The notes: generated by a model from the sequence alone, not told the origin. A DNA stretch of 64,000 nucleotides from Macrostomum hystrix (GCA_950097015.1 CATNEN010000038.1:30776501-30840500); one strand, 5' to 3'. Counted from the first letter of the stretch, positions 1-12,316 are shown. Numbers and translations are program-made.

Positions 1-96
1 CAGATTGCCTGGTTAGTATTGCGCAATGATACATAACGGCTCTGTTAGTTTTTCGTTTTATTTATCATTACAGTTCTCAAAAGCTTTGGAGCTCAC

Positions 97-384
97 CTTT
101 GACTATGACGGTGACCTGAGCTCTGTCCTCGCCCACCTTATTCCTGGCCAGACATTCGTACAGCCCAGCGTCGCTATGATCAACCATTTCGATGACCAGA
201 TGGCCGGAGGGCGCGGCGAAGACAGCGCCACCAGAGCCTCTGGTCGGTTGCCAGTCGCGGCCATTGTGCAGCCACAGCGTGTCGGGTTGCGGTCGACCAT
301 CGGCCTCGCAGGTCAGGGCGAGACGGGACCGCGGTCTCAGCGTCAGCGGCTCCGACGGGAAATTGTTTTGAATGACTGGTGGGA
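97..384 (-). CDS. Ig-domain gene, internal exon encoding an I-set immunoglobulin domain
   Basis: On the minus strand this exon reads as one C2/I-set Ig domain. It opens with VPPVIQNNFPSEPLTLRPRS, then has the B-strand cysteine (LTCEADGRPQP), the core tryptophan (LWLHNG) and the F-strand signature DAGLYECLARNKVGED, ending VTVIVK. The acceptor is TTTTTTCGACAG at 385-386 and the donor is GTGAGC at 91-96; the exon starts and ends in phase 1, as is usual for extracellular modules. It is compatible in phase with the exon at 11872-12316 on the same strand, and joining them gives a natural inter-domain linker (YLFVLVPPVIQ). I infer one gene for a secreted or cell-surface Ig-superfamily protein whose later exons lie beyond the left edge. 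Which member it is cannot be told from two domains. Confidence 0.8.
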
Positions 385-427
385 CTGTCGAAAAAAGTGA
401 AGAAAGTAGATAAATGAGTTTGCTAGT

Positions 428-645
428 TCAGCTGTTCAGTCCAGGTACTGGGAAGGGTTCTCTGCTCGCTGGTGAGGTGCCAACCCCGCCAATATCAAGT
501 TCCCTTGATGCTGATGCTGATGCTACTGGTACCAATTTTACAGCTGGATGAAGTGAAACGATGCGTAATTGAAATTCGAACTCCCGAACTCTTCGTCTAA
601 AGTTCAAAGCTCTAGCCAAAGCCTTATTTGGTGAGCCACACATGT
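428..645 (-). repeat. Degraded copy of a second tRNA-derived SINE family (SINE-B)
   Basis: The stretch shares several blocks in the same order with 18684-18880: GCTGTTCAGTCCA, a GATGCTGATGCT run, and ACAGCTGGATGAAGTGAAACGATGCG. It then reaches a decayed tRNA-like end (ATTCGAACTCCCGAACTCTTCG). It lies inside the long intron of the Ig gene. The Pol III B box is damaged, so this is an old copy. Confidence 0.5.
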
Positions 646-1019
646 CTTACATTAATAAAAAGTGAAGCTCCCAACACGCATGAATGAACAGAACAAGGAA
701 AGATAGGAAGACAATATAAAGCAGCTTGAGTCCTAAAACTTAAAGCCTTCTTTGAGCCGATAAAAATAGAATTGCTAAGCACTCGATGCCTCGGATACTA
801 TACCGCTAACTATGCTCTCTCAATTGTTGGATCGAATTAATTGTGACTTTTACTTTCAAACCGATGCCTTAAAGATCATGTATATGATTCGGCATAAAGA
901 TGCTGCCGAATCAATAAAAACACGAGCTCTACACTAAAAGCTCTCAACCCAGAATAGAAACAAATTTATACGTGCTCAGCGAAACATTGGAGGTCAGGGT
1001 TTGGTTTGTGTGTAGACGT

Positions 1020-1505
1020 TGCGAGAGAAAAGGTTGAGATAGTAGAGGGTGAGATGGAAGAGGGGTGAGAGAGAAAAGGGGTGAGATAGTAGAGGGTGAG
1101 ATAGAAGAGGGGTGAGAGAGAAAAGGGGTAAGATAGTAGAGGGTGAGATAGAAGAGGGGTGAGAGAGAAAAGGGGTGAGATAGTAGAGGGTGAGATAGAA
1201 GAGGGGTGAGAGAGAAAAGGGGTGAGATAGTAGAGGGTGAGATAGAAGAGGGTGAGAGAGAAAAGGGGTGAGATAGTAGAGGGTTAGATAGTAGAGGGTT
1301 AGATAGTAGAGGGTGAAATAGTAGAGGGTTAGATAGTAGAGGGTTAGATAGTAGAGGGTGAGATAGTAGAGGGTGAGACAGAAGAGGGGTGAGAGAGAAG
1401 AGGCTGATAGAGAAGAGGGTAAGGGAGAAGAGGGTAAGGGAGAAGAGGGTAAGGGAGAAGAGGGTAAGGGAGAAGAGGGTGAGGGAGTAGAGGTGAGAAC
1501 AAGAA
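1020..1505. repeat. Minisatellite, purine-rich GTGAGATAGTAGAGG units
   Basis: Tandem units built from GTGAGATAGTAGAGG, GTGAGATAGAAGAGGG and GTGAGAGAGAAAAGGG alternate as a compound repeat of about 47 bp. The array decays at its right end into GGGAGAAGAGGGTAA units. Nearly every base on the plus strand is a purine or T. It lies in the Ig-gene intron. Confidence 0.9.
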
Positions 1506-2154
1506 GGTAAAGGGAAGTTTAAATATGGTAATTAGGCTTTGTAGTCTAAAAAAAAATTCACCTAATTTAGAATACTTCACCTTACTTTCAGTACGTCGGA
1601 GCCAAACACTGTTTAATATAAAGTGTTGAATGTCGATTAAATGAAAAGGTATAGTCTTTTTGGTAATGCACTGTCAATAAAAGACTAATTTTTGCTTCAC
1701 CACAATACACCTCACCAATTAGTCGACTATTAGGAGATGACAAAATTGCCATCATTTTATGCCATTGAAATTTCTTTTAGGAAATGGAGCAGGAATTAGG
1801 AGGCGGAGACTGCCAGATAGGTCTATTGTGCATCGGATCTTAGCTTTGAAAGAAGAATCTGCAACACACTTCCTTCCCATTGCTCGTAAATTCAATTTGA
1901 AAACTTTACTATTATTTGGTGACCTTTTAAGGACCACAACAGAATCAGCGAGTGTACGAGTCTCACCCTCGTATACAGAATGGCTTTCACTTCAAACACG
2001 TGTGAAAACCCTTGAGCTGTTTAACTTCTCTATTCTGGTGAAAGCGATGTTGCTGAGTCAGCAGGTAACTATGCGACTGGCAGCTGGTTTGTCAACTTTA
2101 TTTTATTACTCCTATTGGTTTTCACTAATTTTGCATCTCTTCAGTTGCCTAGAC

Positions 2155-3093
2155 TAGGGTGGTGGGTTTATGTGAGGATGTGGGTAGTGTGAGGTGGTGG
2201 ACTAGTTTGAATTGGTGGGTTAGTCTGAGGTGGTGGGTTAGTCTGAGGTTGTGGGTTAGTCTGAGGTGGTGGGTTAGTGTGAGGTGGTGGGCTAGTCTGA
2301 GGTTGTGAGTCAGTCTGAGGTGGTGAGTCAGTCTGAGGTGGTGGGTTAGTGTGAGGTGGTGGGCTAGTCTGAGGTGGTGAGTCAGTCTGAGGTGGTGGGT
2401 TAGTGTGAGGTGGTGGGCTATTCTGAGGTTGTGAGTCAGTCTGAGGTGGTGGGTTAGTGTGAGGTGGTGGACTAGTTTGAATTGGTGGGTTAGTCTGAGG
2501 TGGTGGGTTAGTTTGAGGTGGTGGGCTAGTCTGAGGTGGTGAGTCAGTCTGAGGTGGTGGGTTAGTGTGAGGTGGTGAGCTATTCTGAGGTTGTGAGTCA
2601 GTCTGAGGTGGTGGGTTAGTGTGAGGTGGTGGGCTATTCTGAGGTTGTGAGTTAGTCTGAGGTGGTGGGTTAGTCTGAGGTTGTGAGTTAGTCTGAGGTG
2701 GTGGGTTAGTCTGAGGTGGTGGGTTAGTCTGAGGTGGTGGGTTAGTCTGAGGTGGTGGGTTAGTCTGAGGTGGAGAGTCAGCCTGAGGTGGTGGGTTAGT
2801 CTGAGGTGGTGGGCTAGTCTGAGGTGGTGGGTCAGTGTGAGGTGGTGGGTTAGTCTGAGGTGGTGGGCTAGTCTGAGGTGGTGGGTTAGTGTGAGGTGGT
2901 GGGCTATTCTGAGGTTGTGAGTTAGTCTGAGGTGGTGGGTTAGTCTGAGGTGGTGGGTTAGTCTGAGGTGGTGGGATAGTCTGAGGTGGTTAGACTGAGG
3001 TGGTGAGTTAGTCTGAGGTGGTGGGTTAGTCTGAGGTGGTGGGTTAGTCTGAGGTGGTGGGTTAGACTGAGGTGGTGAGTCAGTCTGAGGTTC
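2155..3093. repeat. Minisatellite, 18-bp unit GAGGTGGTGGGTTAGTCT
   Basis: About 50 copies of an 18-bp unit with variants (GTGAGTCAGTCT, GTGGGCTAGTCT, GTTGTGAGTTAG). Variants recur in blocks, which indicates local unit duplication. It lies in the Ig-gene intron. Confidence 0.95.
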
Positions 3094-3835
3094 GCTTGTC
3101 TAATCGTTTGCTTCATCCAAGTCAATTTAGAATCGCTGAGACAGAAAAAAATTCTACCCAATTATTTGATGACCTGACAGGCCTGACGAGTTAAACATAG
3201 CCCAACAGAGTTGGGATTTTTCTCGAGCAGGATCGAGCAGTATAGGAGTAAAATATGAGATCAAGAATTGGACTGTGGTGCTGCTAATTGCATGCAAATT
3301 CACTTGGTTGCGTTGAACGCGAAAAATCAAATCTATATCTCTAAGCCCTTTATCTAGTGTGGGATGTCTGAAGTGACGAGTCCGAGGTCAAGCCTACAGA
3401 TTCAGCACTTGCTGCCTTGCCATGTCCGCATTTCCTTTCCATTTCACCGAAGCCATATACTTAATGTATTACATCTCTGTTAAGTAAAGTGTTGATCATA
3501 CAACACTACATTTGCCAACAAGATATATGATGGATAAGTGCATCGGATAAGCGAGTGTGACCTACTGCCTTAGTTCATCATTGGCACACGAGAGCCAATC
3601 AAACCCAACCTCATCTAGGACTGACCCCTAAGGGGATAACCCTACCAAACTCCCATGGGATCAAGCAATTACTGTAGCCCCAACTAGAGAGACTAGAGCA
3701 GTGATCAGGTCCGCTAATGCCTAGTTAATATGATTCTCGCAGCGAATGAAGTCAGCTGGCGATAGTTTTTAGGCCAGACAGATGTAAAGCATGCTCAATG
3801 GTATTGCATCTGTCTTATTGGATGTCTGTCTAACA
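3094..3835. other. Intronic sequence without a recognised gene
   Basis: Unique-looking AT/GC-mixed sequence between two arrays in the Ig-gene intron. No long ORF, RNA gene or clear transposon end was seen. Confidence 0.5.
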
Positions 3836-4350
3836 GGTCTGAGGATGTCTGTCTAACAGGTCTGAGGATGTCTGTCTAACAGGTCTAAGGATGTCTGTCT
3901 AACAGGTCTGAGGATGTCTGTCTAACAGGTCTGAGGATGTCTGTCTAACAGGTCTGAGGACGTCTGTCTGACAGGTCTGAGGACGTCTGTCTAACAGGTC
4001 TGAGGATGTCTGTCTAACGGGTCTGAGGGTGTCTGTCTAACGGGTCTGAGGATGTCTGTCTAACGGGTCTGAGGGTGTCTGTCTAACGGGTCTGAGGATG
4101 TCTGTCTAACAGGTCTGAGGATGTCTGTCTAACAGGTCTGAGGATGTCTGTCTAACGGGTCTGAGGGTGTCTGTCTAACAGGTCTGAGGATGTCTGTCTA
4201 ACAGGTCTGAGGATGTCTGTCTAACAGTTCTAGGGATCTCTGTCTAACAGGTCTTAGGATGTGTGTCTAACAGGTCTTTTAATAGTCTGTCTAACAGGTC
4301 TTAGGATGTGTGTCTAACAGGTCTTTTAATAGTCTGTCTAACAGGTCTCC
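3836..4350. repeat. Minisatellite, 23-bp unit (core GATGTCTGTCTAACAGGTCT)
   Basis: About 22 copies of a 23-bp unit with GAGGATG/GAGGGTG and AACAGG/AACGGG variants. The last copies diverge (TTTTAATAGTCTGTC). It lies in the Ig-gene intron. Confidence 0.95.
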
Positions 4351-4747
4351 TTCATTCATGCGATAACACAGTTATACTCTGTAACTTTTTAAAGTGACCG
4401 AAAAGTACTTTCTACAAGCTATCTTTTGAAAATTAGCAGAATGCGAAAGCTGTCGTGACCCTGAGGAAATGAGTGATGTTCACTAGTATTCCTTCGCAAC
4501 GCGGCATCTTTAGCCCTGAAGCAACCCTTGAGCTGTTTTTTTGCTTTTTTCAATGCAGCTTTCCATTCCGTGTGCTCAGAACACTTCAAAATATCTATCT
4601 CCAGAGCAAGAGCTTTTGAAAATTGTCTTTTAGATAACTTTGACATTCGCTTGTTAGAATCTTTACTTTACCCTTGCTTTTTGCAAATTGTAGGATTGAA
4701 TTTCAGTTTTCACATTTTTAAGACTTGAGACAAACAGAAGCTACTCG

Positions 4748-6282
4748 TGCAGGAGTGCATTGGTGAGAGATGCAGGTAATGCATTGGTGAGAGATGCAGG
4801 GAGTGCATTGGTGAGAGATGCAGGAGTGCATTGGTGAGAGATGCAGGTAATGCATTGGTGAGAGATGCAGGGAGTGCATTGGTGAGAGATGCAGGGAGTG
4901 CATTGGTGAGAGATGCAGGAGTGCATTGGTGAGAGATACAGGAGTGCATTGGTGAGAGATGCAGGGAGTGCATTGGTGAGAGATGCAGGGAGTGCATTGG
5001 TGAGAGATGCAGGAGTGCATTGGTGAGAGATGCAGGAGTGCATTGGTGAGGGATGCAGGGAGTGCATTGGTGAGAGATGCAGGGAGTGCATTGGTGAGAG
5101 ATGCAGGGAGTGCATTGGTGAGAGATGCAGAAGTGCATTGGTGAGAGATGCAGGGAGTGCATTGGTGAGAGATGCAGGGAGTGCATTGGTGAGATATGCA
5201 GGGAGTGCATTGGTGAGAGATGCAGGAGTGCATTGGTGAGAGATGCAGGGAGTGCATTGGTGAGAGATGCAGGGAGTGCATTGGTGAGAGATGCAGGGAG
5301 TGCATTGGTGAGAGATGCAGGGAGTGGACTAGGTGAGAGATGCAGGGAGTGCATTGGTGAGAGATGCAGGGAGTGCATTGGTGAGAGATGCAGGGAGTGG
5401 ACTAGGTGAGAGATGCAGGGAGTGCATTGGTGAGAGATGCAGGGAGTGCATTGGTGAGAGATGCAGGGAGTGCATTGGTGAGAGATGCAGGGAGTGGACT
5501 AGGTGAGAGATGCAGGGAGTGCATTGGTGAGATATGCAGGGAGTGGACTAGGTGAGAGATGCAGGGAGTGCATTGGTGAGATATGCAGGGAGTGCATTGG
5601 TGAGAGATGCAGGGAGTGGACTAGGTGAGAGATGCAGGGAGTGCATTGGTGAGATATGCAGGGAGTGCATTGGTGAGAGATGCAGGGAGTGCATTGGTGA
5701 GGTATGCAGGGAGTGCATTGGTGAGAGATGCAGGGAGTGCATTGGTGAGAGATGCAGGGAGTGCATTGGTGAGATATGCAGGGAGTGCATTGGTGAGAGA
5801 TGCAGGGAGTGCATTGGTGAGAGATGCAGGAGTGCATTGGTGAGAGATGCAGGAGTGCATTGGTGAGAGATGCAGGAGTGCATTGGTGAGAGATGCAGGA
5901 GTGCATTGGTGAGAGATGCAGGGAGTGCATTGGTGAGAGATGCAGGGAGTGGACTAGGTGAGAGATGCAGGGAGTGGACTAGGTGAGAGATGCAGGGAGT
6001 GGACTAGGTGAGAGATGCAGGGAGTGGACTAGGTGAGAGATGCAGGGAGTGGACTAGGTGAGAGATGCAGGGAGTGGACTAGGTGAGAGATGCAGGGAGT
6101 GGACTAGGTGAGAGATGCAGGGAGTGGACTAGGTGAGAGATGCAGGGAGTGGACTAGGTGAGAGATGCAGGGAGTGGACTAGGTGAGAGATGCAGGGAGT
6201 GGACTAGGTGAGAGATGCAGGGAGTGGACTAGGTGAGAGATGCAGGGAGTGGACTAGGTGAGAGATGCAGGGAGTGAGTTTT
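4748..6282. repeat. Minisatellite, 24/25-bp units with two segregated subfamilies
   Basis: More than 60 copies. The left part is dominated by a 24-bp unit with core GTGCATTGGTGAGAGATGCA. A 25-bp variant with GTGGACTAGGTGAGAG appears sporadically from about 5325 and then forms a pure block at roughly 5950-6270. It lies in the Ig-gene intron. Long ORFs across it on both strands are a by-product of the 24-bp period. Confidence 0.95.
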
Positions 6283-6884
6283 CGGAGAAATGTAGGGAGT
6301 GAATAATTTGAGAGAGGCGAGTTTGAGTTTAGAGAATTATGAAAGGAACTTTAGTTTGTTGACAGGTCAGATGTATAGGTGAAAAAGCTGATTAGATAGG
6401 TTTTTTCTGCCAGATTATCTTTCAATTATCAATTCCCCTTTAATCTATTTCTGTTTCATTAGAAAAAACAAAGCCGTCGCGAAATTAAATGAGTTTGCCA
6501 CCCCTCCTATTCCCTAAAAGAAGTTAATGATCCCATGTACGTCAGCTTAGAGTTATTAGTTTGGTAAGGCAGAGATTAATAGAGGAAATGATGTGGCACG
6601 GATTTAAGAAATGGACAGTTCTCCTTCTCTCTATTGCTTTCTGCATCTGGTGCTGTCGCGCCACTCTCCCCTGTTGTCGCCCTATCTCAGGCGTTCACAC
6701 TCCACCTACTAGTAGTTCCAGTTCCCAATAATCCCTGTGCTCACACACAGGCCCTACTCAAGATTGATTTCGAGCCGAGTCTTTCGTGGATGAAATGAGT
6801 TTTTCTTCTTCTTTATTTTTTCTCTTGATCTAAACTGGCCGACTAACTTGAAGCAAGGTGTTGGAAGAGAAATCTCTATTGAAA

Positions 6885-7375
6885 TGAACATTTTTGTGCT
6901 GCACCCGAACGGAGCAACGCAAGCACACGAAACTCAAAAACACCAGCTTACTTTTCTGTTGAGCATCTTCTAAACTCGCCAGCTCTTCAGACCGTCGAGA
7001 TATTCAATGGTTCTGGTCGAAGGTCAGATTTTTCCCATAAGAGCTATTGTATTTCATACACCCCTATACACGAATTAGCACTGGGCCTCAGTGCTGCCTT
7101 GCCAGGCCTTCAAAATTGATTAGCATGTCACCCGAATGTGCCTGCATCACCTCCGTCTTTGTTGGTCACCTACCTTTATCAAGACGGACTGCTGGACACC
7201 TTCAAGGGCTACAACAGGTGGAGCTAGGCCACTATGGACACCCTGAAGCGAATTTCTCCAATTTCACTGATCAAGCCTAAACATTAGGCGCAGCTCAACC
7301 ACAGGACACCCTTGCCTAGTCTGTCAGCCAATCAACACTGTTAGCATTCGGGCGCTGCCAATAACATTTCCAGGT
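6885..7375 (+). mobile_element. Partial copy of the foldback element found at 36480-37348
   Basis: Colinear similarity to the left half of the foldback element: TTGTGCTGCACCCGAACGG, GCATCTTCTAAACTCG, CTTCAGACCGTCGAGATATT, TATTTCATACACCCCTATAC, CCCGAATGTGCCTGCATCA, TATGGACACCCTGA, CCTAGTCTGTCAGCCAATCA. No right inverted arm follows, so the copy is truncated. The surrounding stretches 6283-6884 and 7376-7775 show nothing else recognisable. Confidence 0.7.
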
Positions 7376-7775
7376 CGGGAGTTCGTATTTCAGCCTGGAT
7401 AAAGTGGAGCAAGACATTTAATTTCTAATTACTTTCATTGTCATCGGCTCAGCTTTTTTGCTAGATGAATTTTTCTAGATTTAGCAGTAATAAGGCAAGC
7501 TTCAGCTTGGCCAGACAGGCTTTACCAAAGCACCGCTCGAGGCTTATTATTGATTAATTTAGAATACCTGTCTACCTGTGCGAGTGTTGATTAGATACTG
7601 AATGAAAATATCCAAACACAGCTTCTTGGGCTGGCGCCTTTGAATTACAAAAATATCGAGAGATATCAAGATTAGCCGATGTTGAGACAGACATGCAAGG
7701 ATTTAGGCTAGATTATGCTTGAATTGCAGTACTCAGTGTGGAGTGAGATGACAGTTTGTAAATTGACAGTCGTTT

Positions 7776-8618
7776 GTGAGATGAAGGGAGATCAATAGAA
7801 GAGAGTGAGATGAAGGTAGGTCCATAAGAAGAGAGTGAGATGAAGGGAATTGCATAAGAAGAGAGTGAGATGAAGGGAAGTGCATAAGAAGAGAGTGAGA
7901 TGAAGGGATGTGCATAGAAGAGAGTGAGATGAAGGGAAGTGCATAAGAAGAGAGTGAGATGAAGGGAGATCCATAAGAAGAGAGTGAGATGAAGGGAGGT
8001 GCATAGAAGAGAGGGAGATGAAGGGAGGTGCATAAGAAGAGAGTGAGATGAAGGGAGGTGCATAGATAAGAGTGAGATGAAGGGAGGTCCATAAGAAGAG
8101 AGTGAGATGAAGGGAATTGCATAAGAAGAGAGTGAGATGAAGAGAATTGCATAAGAAGAGAGTGAGATGAAGGGAGGTGCATAAGAAGAGAGTGAGATGA
8201 AGGGAGGTGCATAAGAAGAGAGTGAGATGAAGGGAGGTCCATAAGAAGTGAGTGAGATGAAGGGAGGTGCATAAGAAGAGAGTGAGATGAAGGGAGGTCC
8301 ATAAGAAGTGAGTGAGATGAAGGGAGGTGCATAAGAAGAGAGTGAGATGAAGGGAGGTGCATAGAAGAGAGTGAGATGAAGGGAGGTGCATAGAAGAGAG
8401 TGAGATGAAGGGAGGTGCATAAGAAGAGAGTGAGATGAAGGGAGGTGCATAAGAAGAGAGTGAGATGAAGGGAGGTGCATAAGAAGAGAGTGAGATGAAG
8501 GGAATTGCATAAGAAGAGAGTGAGATGAAGGGAGGTGCATAAGAAGAGAGTGAGATGAAGGGAGGTGCATAAGAAGAGAGTGAGATGAAGGGAGGTGCAT
8601 AGAAGAGTGTGATATGAG
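7776..8618. repeat. Minisatellite, 29/30-bp unit (core GTGAGATGAAGGGAGGTGCA)
   Basis: About 28 copies of a 30-bp unit (core plus TAAGAAGAGA), with a 29-bp variant lacking one A and base variants GGAATTGCAT and GGAGATCCAT. The 30-bp period leaves a 338-codon shadow ORF on the minus strand that is not a gene. It lies in the Ig-gene intron. Confidence 0.95.
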
Positions 8619-9008
8619 AACAGTTCTCGTATTCGTGTTTACATAGTCTAACGGCCTCATCTCAATTGAGAAATATATATATGCATCGATACTTTTGAAA
8701 AATGATATCAATATTTTGAACTTTGACACGAGCTATGTCGGTGAGTGGCACCACCGAAGATATGCTGAAAGCTAGCTTTATTTGAAGCGATTTCAACCTT
8801 GTTATTGAATAATGCATTAAGGTATGTATCAGCGCTGGTGTTATGTGTGCGTGTGCGAGTGCGTGTGAGATGGACTATGGGCATTGAAAGAGAATTAATC
8901 AAATTTCCTGATTTAGAAAAATGCATACACAAACACACGAACCATCCCTCTCGAGATCTAAATGGCAACATATGTAAATATTAAATGAAAATAATTTTCA
9001 CTATTATT

Positions 9009-9456
9009 TGAATGAGAATGAGAATGAGAATGAGAACGAGAATGAGAATGAGAATGAGAACGAGAATGAGAATGAGTATGAGAATGAGAATGAGAATGAG
9101 AATGAGTATGAGAATGAGAATGAGAATGAGAATGAGAATGAGAATGAGAATGAGAATGAGAATGAGTATGAGAATGAGTATGAGAATGAGAATGAGAATG
9201 AGAATGAGAATGAGAATGAGAATGAGAATCAGAATGAGAATAAGAATGAGAATGAGAATCAGAATGAGAATCAGAATGAGAATGAGTATGAGAATGAGAA
9301 TGACAATGAGAATCAGAATGAGAATGAGAATGAGAATGAGAATGAGAATCAGAATGAGAATAAGAATGAGAATGAGAATCAGAATGAGAATCAGAATGAG
9401 AATGAGTATGAGAATGAGAATGAGAATGAGAATGAGAATGAGAATGAGAATGAGAA
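9009..9456. repeat. Hexanucleotide satellite (GAGAAT)n
   Basis: About 75 copies of GAGAAT, interspersed with GAGTAT, GAGAAC, GAGAATCAGAAT and GAGAATAAGAAT. A block of roughly 130 bp carrying the CAGAAT/TAAGAAT pattern (about 9228-9300) is repeated at about 9345-9420, showing segmental duplication inside the array. It lies in the Ig-gene intron. Confidence 0.95.
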
Positions 9457-9744
9457 AAAAATTGACAATGGCATTGACAATGACACAGAGATTTAGAATG
9501 AAGATTATCTTTTTCTTCTTTTTAAAACTGCTTTTTAAACCCATCTTTCACTTTCATTGCTGCCATGAACCTTAGATTGTCACCAAGCTGGCATTTTCAA
9601 GTGACACTCTTGACAGCTCAGCAGAGACAGAAACAGAAATTTCCGCTGTGTTTCTCACCAACGCACTAACATTCTCAAAGCCTTTGAGCACGCTCTATTT
9701 CTGTGTGGGTGGAGAAGTTAGAAAATTGTGGGTTACCAATGAGG

Positions 9745-10548
9745 GAGGATGTAGATGCAGATGATGGGATCTGAATGAGGATGCAGATGATGGGATCTGA
9801 ATGAGGATGTAGATGATGGGATCTGAATGAGGATGCAGATTCAGATGTTGGGATCTGAATGAGGATGTAGATGATGGGATCTGAGTGAGGATGCAGATGA
9901 TGGGATCTGAATGAGGATGCAGATGATGGGATCTGAGTGAGGATGTAGATGATGGGATCTGAATGAGGATGCAGATGCAGATGATGGGATCTGAGTGAGG
10001 ATGTAGATGATGGGATCTGAATGAGGATGTAGATGATGGGATCTGAATGAGGATGTAGATGATGGGATCTGAATGAGGATGCAGATGATGGGATCTGAAT
10101 GAGGATGTAGATGATGGGATCTGAATGAGGATGTAGATGATGGGATCTGAATGAGGATGTAGATGATGGGATCTGAATGAGGATGCAGATGATGGGATCT
10201 GAATGAGGATGTAGATGATGGGATCTGAGTGAGGATGTAGATGATGGGATCTGAATGAGGATGCAGATGATGGGATCTGAATGAGGATGTAGATTCAGAT
10301 GATGGGATCTGAATGAGGATGTAGATTCAGATGATGGGATCTGAATGAGGATGTAGATTCAGATGATGGGATCTGAATGAGGATGTAGATGATGGGATCT
10401 GAGTGAGGATGTAGATGATGGGATCTGAGTGAGGATGTAGATGATGGGATCTGAGTGAGGATGTAGATGATGGGATCTGAATGAGGATGTTGATGATGGG
10501 ATCTGAATGAGGATGTAGATTCAGATGATGGGATCTGAATGAGGATGT
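9745..10548. repeat. Minisatellite, 26-bp unit (core GATGATGGGATCTGAATGAG)
   Basis: About 30 copies of a 26-bp unit (core plus GATGTA or GATGCA). Some copies insert ATTCA giving a 32-bp form (GATGTAGATTCAGATGATGG). It lies in the Ig-gene intron. The following 10549-11430 is AT-rich unique sequence with no recognisable gene. Confidence 0.95.
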
Positions 10549-11431
10549 ACATTATAATGATAACTTTAAACGAGAATGCTTCTCAAAACGAATTTGCTTG
10601 GAGACTGTTCTGATCTGTTAATATTAATTAATTTTATCAGCATATGTTGCTCCTGGTTTGTGGATTAATCAAGCCTATATTAAAAGCGGAGTGATGAGAT
10701 GTTAGCCTATAGAATACAAGTCAACTGAAAGTGTACTTCTGTCCACAATGGGTATATAGGGAATGCATGGTATTTCCTGTGAAGCATTATATTAGTCTTA
10801 GTTTCATTACTATATATAATTTAGCATTGCAAACTTCAAGCTGTACGCCCAGGCAACGTTCAATTGCTGATCATTGAGTTAAAAAAATGATTTATCATGC
10901 CATTCTCACCGCGTCCATATTGCTAAATGCTTATTAGTCAGTAGCCAATGCTGGCAAGTGCAGTGAGTATTCGTGTCCTCTTTATGGGCCATAGGCCAAA
11001 GCTGTGGGTCCGGTCGATAAAAAAATGCTGCTCAGAATGAGTCAGGAAGGAAGAATCGGAGCATTCGGAAGTGACCGGCTAACAAAGCGACCGCGGTTGG
11101 GGTGGGTTATGGGCGAGATGAGTTGGGGAGAGTAAAAATTCCCATTTAGCTCCCAAGGAAAACTTCTTGACTTTTAAAGATATTTTTTCCTTGCAATTGC
11201 CAATAAAGTAGGCCGTTAAAGTGTTCTTTTCCGTGTTTTATATTTCCCGCAGGAAACCGAGAGCATGTTAATTTAAGCAAATGCTGGCTATTGTAATGGG
11301 TTGGCTAATACCGGGAGGTCACTACAATGTCTGTCTGATGAATACTGTAGCTCTATTTTCCTTTTTTGGGTGTACAAATTATTCAGTTATGAAGTAGTTA
11401 ATGTCACTACTGCAGTACAGCCACTTGAAAC

Positions 11432-11442
11432 AACTATCTAAA

Positions 11443-11531
<89 letters not shown>

Positions 11532-11597
11532 GACTAACTAACTAACTAACTAGCTAACTAACTAACTGACTAACTAACTAACTAACTAACTAACTAG

Positions 11598-11640
<43 letters not shown>

Positions 11641-11641
11641 G

Positions 11642-11680
<39 letters not shown>

Positions 11681-11681
11681 G

Positions 11682-11724
<43 letters not shown>

Positions 11725-11725
11725 G

Positions 11726-11804
<79 letters not shown>

Positions 11805-11805
11805 G

Positions 11806-11853
<48 letters not shown>
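11432..11853. repeat. Tetranucleotide microsatellite (AACT)n
   Basis: About 105 uninterrupted AACT units apart from scattered single-base changes (AGCT, GACT). It ends 18 bp from the splice donor of the Ig-gene first coding exon at 11872. Confidence 0.98.
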
Positions 11854-11854
<1 letters not shown>

Positions 11855-11871
11855 AACGCAGACAATCTTAC

Positions 11872-12316
11872 CTAGCACAAACAGGTAGACATCGCACTGC
11901 ATTCTGGCTGGACCATCGGTTGTCAGCCAGCAGCTGTAGACGCCCTGATCATCGGCACGCAGCGGGCCCAGCCTCACTGAGCAGGCGGAGCCCACGGCCG
12001 CTGTTGACATCAGGCGACCGGCGTAATCAACGGAGATCTGCGGCGCCGTTGGAAACGAACTCGCGACGTCGCCTGGAACGATTCCAGTGTAGACTGGTCC
12101 GGTGCGGTCTCGCCTCAGCCAGCTGACCCGAGCGACGCCAGTCCACAGCGATGTCGCAACCGACAATGGCTGACAGTCCAGAATCACGGATCCGCCGACT
12201 GGTGCCTCAGTGACAGAGGATCCGGCTGAGTCTCCTGATACACCTTCGCTGATTGGCAAACACTCCAGCAGCAGCAGCAGCAGTAGCAGCAGCTGCTGCT
12301 GAATAAATGCTGTCAT
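11872..12316 (-). CDS. Ig-domain gene, first coding exon: signal peptide and V-type Ig domain
   Basis: Starting at the ATG at 12316, the protein begins MTAFIQQQLLLLLLLLLECL, a strongly hydrophobic leucine-run signal peptide. A V-like Ig domain follows: first Cys in GGSVILDCQPL, tryptophan in ARVSWLRRDRTG, and the F-strand motif RADDQGVYSCWLTTDG. The exon ends VYLFVL followed by the donor GTAAGATT (phase 1). An in-frame ATG at 12394 would add 26 residues before the signal peptide and is less likely. The next compatible exon on this strand is 97-384. The product is inferred to be secreted or membrane-bound; the family member is not identified. Confidence 0.8.

Noticed and set aside
3836-4350. 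CRISPR-like regularly spaced repeats
   Set aside because: Units are head-to-tail without unique spacers, and the window is a eukaryotic nuclear genome.
4710-5930. Long overlapping ORFs on both strands (MHSLHLSP / ECIGERCR repeats)
   Set aside because: They arise because the 24-bp unit is a multiple of three and has no stop in those frames. They have no non-repeat coding portion, no domain, and lie in the Ig-gene intron.
7713-8729. 338-codon minus-strand ORF with SLLMHLPSSH repeats
   Set aside because: By-product of the 30-bp repeat period; frames switch freely at the 29-bp units, and no flanking coding signal exists.
8981-9575. ORFs on both strands in the GAGAAT array (poly-ILIL, poly-NENE, poly-RMRM)
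   Set aside because: A pure hexanucleotide satellite is open in several frames at once; this is not evidence of a gene.
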